Made by a program: the position numbers and the translations under genes | Notes under the pieces: generated by a model | Told to the model about the DNA's origin: nothing | Seen by the model: the letters and a program-made list of their open reading frames with translations, nothing else | Databases searched by the model: none | In this document: piece after piece, positions 28,697 to 37,792 of the stretch | How the letters are laid out: every line of letters starts with the position of its first letter | How positions within the stretch are numbered: position 1 is the first letter of the stretch | NCBI RefSeq assembly: GCF_013375035.1 | Contig: NZ_CP056032.1 | Location: 3,656,001 to 3,720,000 of the forward strand | Source: Spirosoma sp. KUDC1026 | GTDB taxonomy: Bacteria > Bacteroidota > Bacteroidia > Cytophagales > Spirosomataceae | Length of the DNA stretch: 64,000 nucleotides | Reading direction: 5' to 3'

Positions 28697-28719
28697 CCGC
28701 CCGGATTGGCGTATTTTTG
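28689..28719 (+). promoter_or_regulatory. Promoter of yidC, overlapping the end of pyrG
   Basis: TTG at 28689-28691, a 20-base spacer and TATTTTTG at 28712-28719 fit the Bacteroidota consensus. The TTG lies across the pyrG 3' end. Confidence 0.75.
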
Positions 28720-28733
28720 CGCGACACAAGTGA

Positions 28734-28762
28734 CCCCGTCCGGCCAGACTGGCCGGACGGGG
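28734..28762 (+). promoter_or_regulatory. 13-bp hairpin in the yidC leader
   Basis: CCCCGTCCGGCCA and TGGCCGGACGGGG pair perfectly around GAC. It lies after the predicted yidC promoter and 20 bases before the yidC ATG, without a T-run. It may be a pyrG terminator, a leader attenuator, or both. Confidence 0.65.
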
Positions 28763-28782
28763 TTGACTTTCAAACTTATAGA

Positions 28783-30633
28783 ATGGATCGTAATCAAATT
28801 ATCGGCATTGTCCTGATTCTGGCAATGCTGGTCGGCTACCAGTACCTGGTGCCAAAACCTGCACCGGAAAAGAAACCGGCGCAGCAAACCCAGACGAGTA
28901 AACCAAAGTCCGCATCTAGCGCGGCTGCTGCGATTGATAAAGCTGAACAACCGCTGGACTCCGCGGCTGCCCGCGCCCAGTTCGGTGACTTTGCGTCGGC
29001 CGCCACGGGCCAGGAGCAGGAGATTGTCCTGGAGAACAACGACATGAAAGTGACCTTCAGCACCCTGGGTGGCCGCGTGAAGGAAGTTGTCCTGAAAAAC
29101 TACAAGACATTCGATCAGAAACCACTCGTGCTGATCGACAAGGAAAGCAGCCGGACTGTACTGGAACTGCCCACCCGCCAGGGTAAAGTTGATCTTCACC
29201 AGTTGTACTACCAGACAGACGCCCAAAGCGGCCCCGTTGGCGGACAACCCAAGCAGATTAGCTTCCGGGCAACGACGGGGTGCGGCAACGCCGTGGAGCA
29301 GGTATACACCATGCCCGCTGAAGGGTACGTACTGGGCTACGACCTGAAAATGAACGGCTTGAACAATACGGTAGCTGGTCAGAATATCCGCTTCTTCTGG
29401 GAAGATAAGATGAAGCAGTATGAGAATGACTTCATGAACAACCGCCGGGCGGCTACCATCGATTACCTGACGGAAGACGAGAACTTCGACAAACTGAAGG
29501 AAAGCGACGCCAGCGAAGAAGCAACGCTGGAGGAGCCGGTGCAGTGGTTTGCCATCAAGCACAAGTATTTCCTGTCGGCTTTTGTGGCCCAGAATACCCC
29601 CCTGCAAAAGGCTACGTTTAAAGCGTTGGTCAACCCCGGCGACAGCATCGTAAAAACTGCCATTGCCGACGTGAGTCTGCCGATTGCCGATGTGCAATCC
29701 GGCAAAGGACAGTACAAGTTTTACTACGGTCCCAACGATTTTCAGCTGCTGGGCGACGTAGCACCGGAGTTCGACCAGAACGTGTACCTGGGCTATTCGA
29801 TCCTGAAGCCGATTAACAAATATTTCTTCGTACCGGTGTTCAGCTTCCTGGAGAAGTTTATCTCGAACTACGGCCTGCTGATTATTGCGCTGGTGGTGTT
29901 CGTGAAGCTGCTGTTGACTCCGTTAACGTACCGTTCGTACGTCAGTATGGCGAAAATGCGGGTGCTGGCCCCCGAGATTAACGAGATCAAGGAGCGCGTG
30001 GGCGACGACATGGCCAAGCAGCAGTCGGAGCAGATGAAGCTGTACCAGGAGGTGGGCGTAAGTCCGCTGAGTGGCTGTATTCCGGTGCTGGCAACCATGC
30101 CGATCCTGTTCTCGCTGTTCATGTTGTTCCCGAACCTGATCGAACTGCGGCAGAAAGCGTTCCTGTGGGCCGGTGACCTGTCGACCTACGATGCCTTCAT
30201 TACGTTCCCCACGATTCCGTTCATCGGCAGCCACCTGAGTTTGTTCACGGTGCTGATGACGGCGTCGTCGATTGCGTATGCCTATTATAACAACCAGACG
30301 ACGCCTACGCAGCCCGGTCCCGTGAACATGAAAGCGATGAGCTACGTGTTCCCGCTGATGTTCATGTTCGTACTGAACTCGTACCCCGCCGGTCTGACGT
30401 TCTACTATTTTGTGTCGAACATCGTGACCATCACCCAGCAACAGCTGATCCGTCGGTTCGTGGATGAGGGCAAGATTCGCGCGATTCTGGACGAAAACCG
30501 GGCCAAGAATGCAAAAGGTGAAGGCAAAAAGCCGGGCGGTTTCCAGGCCCTGCTGCAACGCCAGCTGGCGGCCGCCGACGAAGCCCGGAAACAGGCCGAA
30601 GAAGCGCAGCGGAAAGCCAGACCGAAAAAATAA
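28783..30633 (+). CDS. yidC: Membrane protein insertase YidC
   Basis: A 616-aa inner-membrane insertase (YidC/Oxa1/Alb3 family) that inserts proteins with or without SecYEG. The first helix is at residues 4-22 (IIGIVLILAMLVGYQYL). A large periplasmic domain follows (about 60-350), then the conserved five-helix core (from FLEKFISNYGLLIIALVV) and a basic C-terminal tail (KARPKK). The ATG at 28783 places the first helix directly at the N-terminus. The in-frame upstream codon at 28717 lies inside the promoter region. Confidence 0.97.
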   Translation: MDRNQIIGIVLILAMLVGYQYLVPKPAPEKKPAQQTQTSKPKSASSAAAAIDKAEQPLDSAAARAQFGDFASAATGQEQEIVLENNDMKVTFSTLGGRVKEVVLKNYKTFDQKPLVLIDKESSRTVLELPTRQGKVDLHQLYYQTDAQSGPVGGQPKQISFRATTGCGNAVEQVYTMPAEGYVLGYDLKMNGLNNTVAGQNIRFFWEDKMKQYENDFMNNRRAATIDYLTEDENFDKLKESDASEEATLEEPVQWFAIKHKYFLSAFVAQNTPLQKATFKALVNPGDSIVKTAIADVSLPIADVQSGKGQYKFYYGPNDFQLLGDVAPEFDQNVYLGYSILKPINKYFFVPVFSFLEKFISNYGLLIIALVVFVKLLLTPLTYRSYVSMAKMRVLAPEINEIKERVGDDMAKQQSEQMKLYQEVGVSPLSGCIPVLATMPILFSLFMLFPNLIELRQKAFLWAGDLSTYDAFITFPTIPFIGSHLSLFTVLMTASSIAYAYYNNQTTPTQPGPVNMKAMSYVFPLMFMFVLNSYPAGLTFYYFVSNIVTITQQQLIRRFVDEGKIRAILDENRAKNAKGEGKKPGGFQALLQRQLAAADEARKQAEEAQRKARPKK

Positions 30634-30687
30634 ACGACCGTACCGGCGTGATGACGCTTCTGCGGGCATCCCCCATTTGTTTACAAA

Positions 30688-30715
30688 CAAAAGCAACGCC
30701 GGTGCGTTGCTTTTG
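30688..30715 (+). terminator. Terminator of yidC
   Basis: CAAAAGCAACG and CGTTGCTTTTG form a perfect 11-bp stem around CCGGTG, with the T-run inside the stem. Confidence 0.82.
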
Positions 30716-30737
30716 TGTATTCATTGCACACAAAATC

Positions 30738-32513
30738 ATGAATAGCCGAATACTTGGATATACCGGATTTATCGTTAGTCTGATCGGGTTACAGACGAGC
30801 CTGGCGCAGTCTCTGGTTGAGGGCAAAAGCCGCTATCAGGCCGCCGTCCGGCTGGTGCAGAGCAAGGCCTACGAGAAGGCGAAAACCGAGCTGAATACCA
30901 TTATTCAGCGGGAGGGGCCTTACGCACCATTCGCCCATTACTATTACGCCCTGGCCTCGTTCCGGCAGAAGAATTACGCGCAGGCCCGGCTCATGCTGAA
31001 GCAGTTGATCGCCCGGTACCCGGATTGGGTACAGCTGGACGATGCGCAGTATCTGCTGGCGGCCAGTGCGATGGAGATGGGGCAGTACGAAGACGCGCTG
31101 ACGGCGCTGGGCCGCATTGGGGATGCAATCATGCGGCCGGCCATGACGCAGCTCGAACAGACATTTATTCCCCGAATCACCGATCTACGGCGGTTGAAAA
31201 ACCTGAACCGGGAATTCCCCGAAAACCGGACGGTGGGCCTGGCGCTGGTCGAGCTGATCCAGCGGACGGGCAGCGACAAAGCTGACCTGGAACTTTCGGA
31301 TCGACTGACCAACCGATTTGGCGGGGCGGCTAACGCGGCAGCGCAGTCGTCGACATCGTCCCCCGAAACTGCGGCCCCGAACGCAGCCGCGACCTCGACT
31401 GTCCAACGTACCGGTCGCCCCAAAAATGGGTATACAGTAGCGGTGCTGTTTCCGTTCCGGTTGGATGAGTTTGACATCAATAAGCGCCGGGCGAATCAGT
31501 ACGTGTACGACCTGTATAACGGCATGAAACTCGCCAACGAGAAACTCCAGGCGGAGGGGGTCGGGGTGAACCTGATGGCCTACGACCTGGATAACGACCC
31601 GAATAAGACCCTGGAGTTGGTTAGTTCGCCGGGTTTCTCGCGCACCGACCTGATGATCGGTCCACTCTACGTCGAACCGAACCGCATTGCTACGGCCTTT
31701 GCCAACCAGCAGAACATCTGGCTGCTGAATCCCATTGCGACCAATAGCGATCTGGTTGCCGAGCAGCCGATGGCGTTTCTGGTTCAGCCGTCACTGAACG
31801 AGCAGGCACGGGTAGCCGCCGAGCAGGCGCAGTCTTTTTCGGGCGCAAAACGTGTCGCTATCTATTATGGAACTTCGCGCAAGGATTCTCTACTGGCCAC
31901 GGCCTACCGGCAGGAGCTACTGGCCCAGCGGTATCAGGTGGTCGATTTTCGGAAACTGACCGGCTCCGCCCAGAACATGGCAACCACCATGAAACTGACC
32001 GGAACGGGTCCGGCGAATGCCGCCCCGGCGGGGGGCTATACTTCGTCAGTCGGTCCGACGCTGCACCACGTATTCCTGGCCAGCAGCAACGAAGCCGATG
32101 GTCCGCGACTCGTCGAGGCCCTCAGCCGCCGAAAAGCCAACGCGCCCGTGGTGGCTACCTCGAGTGCCTTCGATCTGTATAAAAATCCGGGTTCGACCTT
32201 TTCGCGCCGTGATGTGTACCTGATCAGTCCCGATTTTGTGGACGCGGCCCGTCCATCGGTGGCTGCGTTTGACGACGAATATCTGGCGAAACGGAATACA
32301 ATTCCCTCCATCTTTGCCCGGCAGGGATACGACATGCTGCTGTTTTTCGGTCGGCAGCTGGCAAAGAACGGTCCCGGTCCGGTGAACCGAAACGATATGC
32401 GTTCCGACGCCGACGATTACCTATTGGCTGGATTTGATTATACCCAAAGCAACGACAACCAGAACGTCCCCATCGTGAAATACCAGGATGGGCGGTTTGT
32501 ACGAATTAATTAG
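30738..32513 (+). CDS. TPR and periplasmic-binding-fold protein
   Basis: A 591-aa secreted protein. The signal peptide is MNSRILGYTGFIVSLIGLQT, with cleavage near LAQ. The N-terminal third carries TPR-like helices (residues about 30-180, AYEKAKTELNTII and YAQARLMLKQLI). The C-terminal part resembles type 1 periplasmic binding proteins (YTVAVLFPFRLDEFDINKRRANQYVYD...). This architecture is reminiscent of LpoA, the outer-membrane activator of penicillin-binding protein 1A, which also joins TPR and binding-protein folds, although no lipobox is seen here. Role uncertain. Its stop codon is directly followed by the 8-bp-unit palindrome at 32514, and hemL follows. Confidence 0.8.
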   Translation: MNSRILGYTGFIVSLIGLQTSLAQSLVEGKSRYQAAVRLVQSKAYEKAKTELNTIIQREGPYAPFAHYYYALASFRQKNYAQARLMLKQLIARYPDWVQLDDAQYLLAASAMEMGQYEDALTALGRIGDAIMRPAMTQLEQTFIPRITDLRRLKNLNREFPENRTVGLALVELIQRTGSDKADLELSDRLTNRFGGAANAAAQSSTSSPETAAPNAAATSTVQRTGRPKNGYTVAVLFPFRLDEFDINKRRANQYVYDLYNGMKLANEKLQAEGVGVNLMAYDLDNDPNKTLELVSSPGFSRTDLMIGPLYVEPNRIATAFANQQNIWLLNPIATNSDLVAEQPMAFLVQPSLNEQARVAAEQAQSFSGAKRVAIYYGTSRKDSLLATAYRQELLAQRYQVVDFRKLTGSAQNMATTMKLTGTGPANAAPAGGYTSSVGPTLHHVFLASSNEADGPRLVEALSRRKANAPVVATSSAFDLYKNPGSTFSRRDVYLISPDFVDAARPSVAAFDDEYLAKRNTIPSIFARQGYDMLLFFGRQLAKNGPGPVNRNDMRSDADDYLLAGFDYTQSNDNQNVPIVKYQDGRFVRIN

Positions 32514-32608
32514 TGAATGAGTGAATGAGTGAATGAGTGAATAGCTGCCGCAAGCTTTTGGCCCGCAGGCTAATCACTCATTCACTCATTCGCTCATTCG
32601 CTCATTCA
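32514..32608 (+). repeat. 8-bp-unit palindromic element, copy 1
   Basis: The left arm (32514-32545) has three units of GAATGAGT plus GAATAGC. The right arm (32569-32608), read in reverse, has GAATGAGC twice, GAATGAGT twice and GATTAGC. The arms differ by one unit and by C/T changes that keep G-U pairing. It starts directly after a stop codon and ends 4 bases before the hemL ATG. Confidence 0.9.
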
Positions 32609-32612
32609 ACCT

Positions 32613-33899
32613 ATGACAACGAGCGAACAACTTTTCGAGAAGGCAAAGACCCTGATTCCCGGTGGGGTGAACTCACCCGTGCGGGCGTTTCGGGCGGTAG
32701 GCGGTAATCCGCTGTTTATTAAATCGGCCAAAGGGCCGTACATCACCGATGAGGACGGTAATCAGTACATCGAGTTGATCAACTCCTGGGGACCAATGAT
32801 CCTGGGGCATGCGTTCGAGCCGGTGGAAAAAGCCGTTCGGGATGCAATCCAGTATTCGTTTTCGTTCGGGGCTCCGACCCGCAAAGAGGTTGAGATGGCC
32901 GAGCTGATTACGCAGATGGTACCGTCGGTCGAAAAAGTGCGTATGGTGAACTCCGGCACCGAAGCCACCATGGCCGCGATCCGGGTGGCCCGCGGCTTTA
33001 CCGGTCGGGACAAAATCATCAAATTTGAAGGCTGCTACCACGGCCACGGCGATTCGTTCCTGATAGCCGCCGGTAGCGGAGCCGTAACGATGGGCACCCC
33101 CGATTCACCCGGCGTAACCAAAGCCACGGCGGCTGATACGCTGACGGCACCCTACAATGACCTGGCGGCCGTAGAAGCCCTGCTCGACGCCAATCACAAC
33201 CAGATAGCTGCTATTATTCTGGAGCCCGTTGTCGGGAATATGGGCTGTGTCCTGCCCGAAGCCGGTTTTTTGACGGGCCTGCGGGAATTGTGTACTAAAC
33301 AGGGTATCCTGCTGATTTTTGACGAAGTGATGACGGGGTTCCGCCTGGCGAAAGGAGGAGCGCAGGAGCGCTTCGGCATTACGCCCGACCTCACAACGAT
33401 GGGAAAAATTATCGGGGGCGGTATGCCCGTTGGCGCTTACGGCGGCCGGGCTGATATCATGAACGTCGTGTCGCCGGCCGGGCCGGTGTACCAGGCGGGT
33501 ACGCTGTCGGGCAACCCCATCGCCATGTCGGCGGGGCTGGCTATGCTGCATCACCTGAATGCGCACCCTGAAGTGTACACACGACTGGAGGAAATCGGCG
33601 ATAAACTCGTTACCGGTTTCCGGAATGGACTAGTGAAAGCGGGGCTGAACTATACCATTAATCATATCGGGTCCATGTTTACGCTGTTTATGACCGAGCG
33701 GCCGGTCACGAATTTTACGGAAGCTAAATCCTGTGATCTGCCCCTGTTTGGCCGTTATTTTCACGCCATGCTGAAGCGGGGGGTGTATCTGGCGCCGTCG
33801 CAGTTCGAGAGCCTGTTTCTCTCCGTCGCCCTGACCGACGACCTGATCGACCAGATTATTCGGGCGAACGAAGAAAGTTTACTGGAGATTGTTGGTTAG
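32613..33899 (+). CDS. hemL: Glutamate-1-semialdehyde 2,1-aminomutase
   Basis: A 428-aa PLP-dependent enzyme converting glutamate-1-semialdehyde to 5-aminolevulinate in the C5 tetrapyrrole pathway. The N-terminal signature is LIPGGVNSPVRAFRAVGG. The PLP lysine is K265 in TTMGKIIGGGMPVGAYGG, with the aspartate in LLIFDEVMTGFR. The length is typical. The start codon lies only 4 bases after a long palindromic hairpin, so translation initiation may be affected by it. A HAD phosphatase and a glycosyltransferase gene follow closely, and the three may be one transcript. Confidence 0.98.
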   Translation: MTTSEQLFEKAKTLIPGGVNSPVRAFRAVGGNPLFIKSAKGPYITDEDGNQYIELINSWGPMILGHAFEPVEKAVRDAIQYSFSFGAPTRKEVEMAELITQMVPSVEKVRMVNSGTEATMAAIRVARGFTGRDKIIKFEGCYHGHGDSFLIAAGSGAVTMGTPDSPGVTKATAADTLTAPYNDLAAVEALLDANHNQIAAIILEPVVGNMGCVLPEAGFLTGLRELCTKQGILLIFDEVMTGFRLAKGGAQERFGITPDLTTMGKIIGGGMPVGAYGGRADIMNVVSPAGPVYQAGTLSGNPIAMSAGLAMLHHLNAHPEVYTRLEEIGDKLVTGFRNGLVKAGLNYTINHIGSMFTLFMTERPVTNFTEAKSCDLPLFGRYFHAMLKRGVYLAPSQFESLFLSVALTDDLIDQIIRANEESLLEIVG

Positions 33900-33908
33900 A
33901 CAGGAGTG

Positions 33909-34547
33909 ATGATTAAAGGAATCATCTTTGATTTTGACGGCACATTAGCCGATACGTTACCCTTGTGCATTCGGGCGTTTCGCTCGTCCATTGAGCCGCG
34001 TCTGGGCCGTTCGGTAAGCGATGCAGAGATTATTGCTACGTTCGGTCCGTCCGAACAAGGGACAATTCAAGCATTGATTCCGCACGCCTATGAGGAAGGG
34101 GTAACCGCGTACCTGGATTACTATCAGCAGTATCATGCCGAGTATCCCGACCTTTTTCCGGGGATTTCGCCCTTACTGGACGATCTCCGAAGTCGGCAAG
34201 TACGAATGGCACTCGTAACGGGAAAGGGAGAACGTAGCGCTGTCATGTCGCTTGATTTTTACCAGTTGACTCCGTACTTCAGCGATTTCGGGTACGGCAA
34301 TCTGGCTGCCAATAGTAAAACCGGTAACATCAACCGGATCGTTGCTAACTGGGCGGTTCAACCAAAGGACGTCCTATACGTTGGTGATGCACCCAGCGAT
34401 ATTCTGGCCTGTCGGCAGGCCGGCGTGCCTATTGCCGCGGCTGCCTGGGCCAGTACCGCCGAGCCAGACCGGCTGGCTGAGCTACAGCCGGATGCGATGT
34501 TTGAGTCGGTTGGTACGTTTCACGAGTGGATACTCAAGCGGCTTTGA
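33909..34547 (+). CDS. HAD-superfamily hydrolase (phosphoglycolate phosphatase-like)
   Basis: A 212-aa HAD subfamily IA phosphatase. Motif I is IIFDFDGTLADTLP at residues 4-17, motif II is MALVTGKGE, and motif III/IV is VLYVGDAPSDILACRQAGV. The cap insertion (residues about 20-85) is the helical C1 type. Substrates of this group include phosphoglycolate and pyrophosphate, and sequence does not decide. It starts ten bases after hemL (a GTG at 33906 is also in frame) and ends six bases before the glycosyltransferase gene. Confidence 0.88.
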   Translation: MIKGIIFDFDGTLADTLPLCIRAFRSSIEPRLGRSVSDAEIIATFGPSEQGTIQALIPHAYEEGVTAYLDYYQQYHAEYPDLFPGISPLLDDLRSRQVRMALVTGKGERSAVMSLDFYQLTPYFSDFGYGNLAANSKTGNINRIVANWAVQPKDVLYVGDAPSDILACRQAGVPIAAAAWASTAEPDRLAELQPDAMFESVGTFHEWILKRL

Positions 34548-34553
34548 TGCGGT

Positions 34554-35561
34554 ATGCTATTCTCAATTATTATTCCCGTTTACAATCGTCCCGACGAACT
34601 GCGTGAGCTGCTGACGAGCCTGACCCGGCAGACGTACACCCGGTTTGAGGTGCTGGTGATCGAAGACGGTTCCGTGCAGAAAGCCGATGCGGTGGTGGGC
34701 GAGTTTACTGACAAACTTGCGATCCACTATTATGTCAAGCCAAATTCCGGGCAGGGGTTTGCCCGGAATTACGGCTTCGAACGGGCGACAGGCGATTACT
34801 TCGTCATTTTTGACTCCGACGCGCTGATTCCCCCGCATTATTTCGAGGCTGTGCAGCAACGGCTGACGACTGATTGGCTGGACGCCTACGGTGGGCCGGA
34901 TGCCGCCCATGCTGATTTTACGCCGGTTCAGAAAGCCATCAGCTATTCCATGACGTCGCCCTTTACAACGGGGGGGATTCGGGGCAGCAAGAAAAATCTG
35001 GGCGGAACGTACCATCCCCGCAGCTTCAACATGGGCCTGTCGCGCGAAGTGTGGGAAACAACGGGCGGCTACAAACTGAGCCGGATGGGGGAGGATATCG
35101 AGTTCGCGATCCGGATCATTGAGCACGGCTTTAAAACGGGCCTGATTCCCAACGCCTTTATCTACCACAAACGCCGGACGAACTTCGCGCAGTTTTTCCG
35201 GCAGATTCGCTTCTTTGGTCGCGCCCGGATCAACATTTCCCGCTATTACCCCAGCGAACTGAAGCTGGTGCATACCTTTCCGGCCCTGTTCACGCTGTTT
35301 TTGTTCTCGGTACCCCTGTGGGCGCTGGTCAGTCCGGTGCTGTTCGCCCTGGCGGTGGGGGCGCTGGTCCTGCTGGCGGTGCTGATCCTGATCGATGCTA
35401 CCCGGAAAGAAGGTAGTCTGCGGGTGGGACTGCTCAGCGTGGAAGCCGCTTTTGTGCAGTTAACCGCCTACGGGATCGGGTTTCTGGGAGAAGGCTGGAA
35501 ACGCCTGTGGGAGCCGAAGCAGTTTCGGGAAACCGGTGCCGATATAGAATATCCGTCGTAG
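34554..35561 (+). CDS. Family 2 glycosyltransferase
   Basis: A 335-aa GT2 enzyme with a GT-A fold transferring a sugar from a nucleotide donor. The N-terminus FSIIIPVYNRPDELRELL is the nucleotide-binding strand. The DxD-type motif is in VIFDSDALIPP, and the catalytic region holds GEDIEFAIRIIEHG. One or two hydrophobic helices (residues about 243-285) near the C-terminus anchor it to the inner membrane. Its role in envelope polysaccharide or glycolipid synthesis is inferred. It follows the HAD gene by six bases. Confidence 0.9.
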   Translation: MLFSIIIPVYNRPDELRELLTSLTRQTYTRFEVLVIEDGSVQKADAVVGEFTDKLAIHYYVKPNSGQGFARNYGFERATGDYFVIFDSDALIPPHYFEAVQQRLTTDWLDAYGGPDAAHADFTPVQKAISYSMTSPFTTGGIRGSKKNLGGTYHPRSFNMGLSREVWETTGGYKLSRMGEDIEFAIRIIEHGFKTGLIPNAFIYHKRRTNFAQFFRQIRFFGRARINISRYYPSELKLVHTFPALFTLFLFSVPLWALVSPVLFALAVGALVLLAVLILIDATRKEGSLRVGLLSVEAAFVQLTAYGIGFLGEGWKRLWEPKQFRETGADIEYPS

Positions 35562-35633
35562 AACTGCCCGTTCGTAACTAAATTAGCGGGTGTTACGTTA
35601 AATTATTGTAACCTATTCCCGATCTGAGCATTC

Positions 35634-35984
35634 ATGGCAAAACCTGTACAACCACCCGGCCGACAATTGATCAAACGCATGAGCACCCGCACCAAATGGC
35701 TGCTGCTGGCTCCGGTCAGTCTGCTGTTGGTTGGCGCAGGGTTGTGTGTGTTCAGCGAAGCAGCCCACGCTAAACAGATGGGAGCTCCATTCCGGCAATG
35801 GTTTCTGTGGGGGACGTATAGCCTGATTTTATTTAATGGCGGGCTGTCCCTGTTTGGGCAGGCGGTGCGCTTCCGGGTACAAATCGATTACCGCCGGTTC
35901 GTGCGCCGGGAGCTGAAAAAAGTAAGCCGGGAACGGCCCCGTCAAAAACGAAAAACCTCGCCGAATCGGGGCGAGGCTTCCTGA
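35634..35984 (+). CDS. Small two-helix membrane protein
   Basis: A 116-aa protein of unknown family with two membrane helices (LLLAPVSLLLVGAGLCVFSEA near 25-45 and FLWGTYSLILFNGGLSLFG near 57-76). A strongly basic C-terminal tail (RRELKKVSRERPRQKRK) is expected to be cytoplasmic. Similar small proteins occur next to hisS or glycosyltransferase genes in Cytophagales, as far as I recall, but no function is known. It is convergent with the small basic protein at 36006-36161. Confidence 0.72.
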   Translation: MAKPVQPPGRQLIKRMSTRTKWLLLAPVSLLLVGAGLCVFSEAAHAKQMGAPFRQWFLWGTYSLILFNGGLSLFGQAVRFRVQIDYRRFVRRELKKVSRERPRQKRKTSPNRGEAS

Positions 35985-36005
35985 CGAGGTAAAGTAAACG
36001 GCGGT

Positions 36006-36161
36006 TTACGCTGCTTTCTTCTCGGCGAACGATGCTTTGATCGCGTCCACATCAACATTTTTGATGATCGGTTTACGCAGCAATTGCTTGATGGCGTTGG
36101 TTTTGTTATTAGCAATGGCCCGGTTCCGGCGGCCTTTACGTTTCAGTTCAGTAACTCCCAT
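36006..36161 (-). CDS. Conserved small basic protein
   Basis: A 51-aa lysine- and arginine-rich protein: MGVTELKRKGRRNRA, then IKQLLRKPIIKNVDVDAIKASF. Proteins of this length and pattern are widespread in Bacteroidota, and their function is unknown to me. Positive charge suggests RNA or ribosome contact, which is inference only. The ATG at 36161 is chosen because the family begins MGVT; a longer frame to 36254 adds unrelated residues. It is divergent from hisS across about 220 bases. Confidence 0.8.
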   Translation of the reverse strand: MGVTELKRKGRRNRAIANNKTNAIKQLLRKPIIKNVDVDAIKASFAEKKAA

Positions 36162-36292
36162 GACTTTATTTAAGTGAAATTGTCGGTTCTCGTTCGATTG
36201 CCTGACAACAATGACGCGTCGGTGAGACCCAGACTGTTGACAAAGCAGGCGCAAAAATAGCGTTTTTGCGGGACAAAGTAAATCCTTCGCCG

Positions 36293-36300
36293 TAATTTTG
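36293..36300 (+). promoter_or_regulatory. Candidate -7 box for hisS
   Basis: TAATTTTG fits TAnnTTTG. A TTG at 36266-36268 gives a 24-base spacer, longer than ideal. The start codon is 85 bases downstream. Confidence 0.45.
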
Positions 36301-36384
36301 CGGCTTGTTTAGGGCCTTTGAGCGGCTAAACACCACTATTTTCTGGATTGATCGCCCGTGCGTTTGCGCCGGGCACCCCGTACA

Positions 36385-37767
36385 ATGCAAAAACCAACCT
36401 TACCCAAAGGTACCCGTGATTTCGGCCCGACGCAGATGCGGAAGCGGCTTTTTATTTTTGATACCATCCGCCAGACGTTCCAACGCTTTGGCTTTCAGCC
36501 CCTCGAAACCCCCTCAATGGAAAATCTGTCGGTGCTGACGGGGAAATACGGTGATGAAGGCGATCAGCTGCTGTTTAAAATCCTTAACTCCGGTGATTTC
36601 GCGGGTGGGCTGACCGAACCGGACCTGACTGCGGGTAGCAAAGCCCTGACACCAAAAATCGCCGAGAAAGGACTACGTTACGATCTGACCGTGCCGTTTG
36701 CGCGCTACGTGGTCATGAACCGCAACTCGCTGGCGCTGCCCTTCAAGCGCTACCAGATGCAGCCCGTCTGGCGCGCCGACCGACCGCAGAAGGGGCGCTA
36801 CCGGGAGTTTTACCAATGTGATGCTGACGTTGTGGGGACGGACTCGCTGCTATGCGAAGCCGAAATTATTCTGATGATCCATGAGGTGTTTCAAAATCTG
36901 GGGATTGCTGACTTTACTTTGAAAGTTAACAACCGGAAAATCCTGGCGGGTATCGCAGAGGTAGTTGGTGCACCAGGGCAGGAGGCAATCCTCAGCGTTG
37001 CCATCGACAAACTCGACAAGATCGGTACAGATGGTGTGATGAATGAACTTCGTGAGCGTGGATTCAATGAAGAAACGCTTAATAAGTTAGACCAATTATT
37101 TTCTAGCCAAAATGTGGGAAATAATCAGGACGTATTACGCAGATTAAAAGGATTATTTTATAATTCAGCAATAGGCGAGAATGGCGTAGAAGAATTAGAA
37201 GAGGTATTCCGATTGGTTAAAGAATATGGCCTGAGTGATTTGCAGGCGAAGTACGAACTTGATATCACATTAGCTCGTGGCCTATCGTACTATACCGGGG
37301 CTATTTTTGAGGTCAAAGCGAATGGCGTTTCAATTGGCAGCGTCAGTGGGGGCGGCCGGTACGACAATCTGACGGGGGCCTTTGGCATGCCGGGCTTGTC
37401 GGGTGTCGGGATTTCCTTTGGGGTAGACCGGATTTACGACGTCATGGACGAACTGGATTTGTTTCCGGCCAGCGCCGGACAGGGGACCACTGTTTTATTC
37501 GTTCCTTTCGAGGCAGAGGCCCGTGCGGTGGCTCTGCCGCTGCTGAGTCAGCTACGGGCCACGGGTATTGCCGCCGAGGTGTACCCCGATCTGGTGAAGG
37601 TCAAAAAGATGCTCGACTACGCCAACGCCAAACAGATTCCCTACGTAGCGCTGATCGGCTCCGAGGAAGTACAGACCAATACCGTCTCCCTGAAAAATAT
37701 GGTCACCGGCGAACAGCGCCGGGTGGCCCAGGATGAACTGGTTCAGCTGAACTGGTCAGCCAACTGA
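36385..37767 (+). CDS. hisS: Histidyl-tRNA synthetase
   Basis: A 460-aa class II aminoacyl-tRNA synthetase charging tRNA-His. Family motifs are LPKGTRDF at the N-terminus, GDEGDQLLFKI, RYDLTVPFARYVV (motif 2 region), the histidine A-loop ARGLSYYTGAIFEV, GSVSGGGRYDNL and a C-terminal anticodon-binding domain (about 365-460). The ATG at 36385 matches family starts (MQKPTLPKGTRDF). Roughly bases 37030-37290, encoding about residues 216-302, are strikingly AT-rich compared with the flanks and use different codons, as if replaced by recombination (see findings). Confidence 0.97.
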   Translation: MQKPTLPKGTRDFGPTQMRKRLFIFDTIRQTFQRFGFQPLETPSMENLSVLTGKYGDEGDQLLFKILNSGDFAGGLTEPDLTAGSKALTPKIAEKGLRYDLTVPFARYVVMNRNSLALPFKRYQMQPVWRADRPQKGRYREFYQCDADVVGTDSLLCEAEIILMIHEVFQNLGIADFTLKVNNRKILAGIAEVVGAPGQEAILSVAIDKLDKIGTDGVMNELRERGFNEETLNKLDQLFSSQNVGNNQDVLRRLKGLFYNSAIGENGVEELEEVFRLVKEYGLSDLQAKYELDITLARGLSYYTGAIFEVKANGVSIGSVSGGGRYDNLTGAFGMPGLSGVGISFGVDRIYDVMDELDLFPASAGQGTTVLFVPFEAEARAVALPLLSQLRATGIAAEVYPDLVKVKKMLDYANAKQIPYVALIGSEEVQTNTVSLKNMVTGEQRRVAQDELVQLNWSAN

Positions 37768-37792
37768 CCCTGTTTGGATCGTTTCTTCGTAT

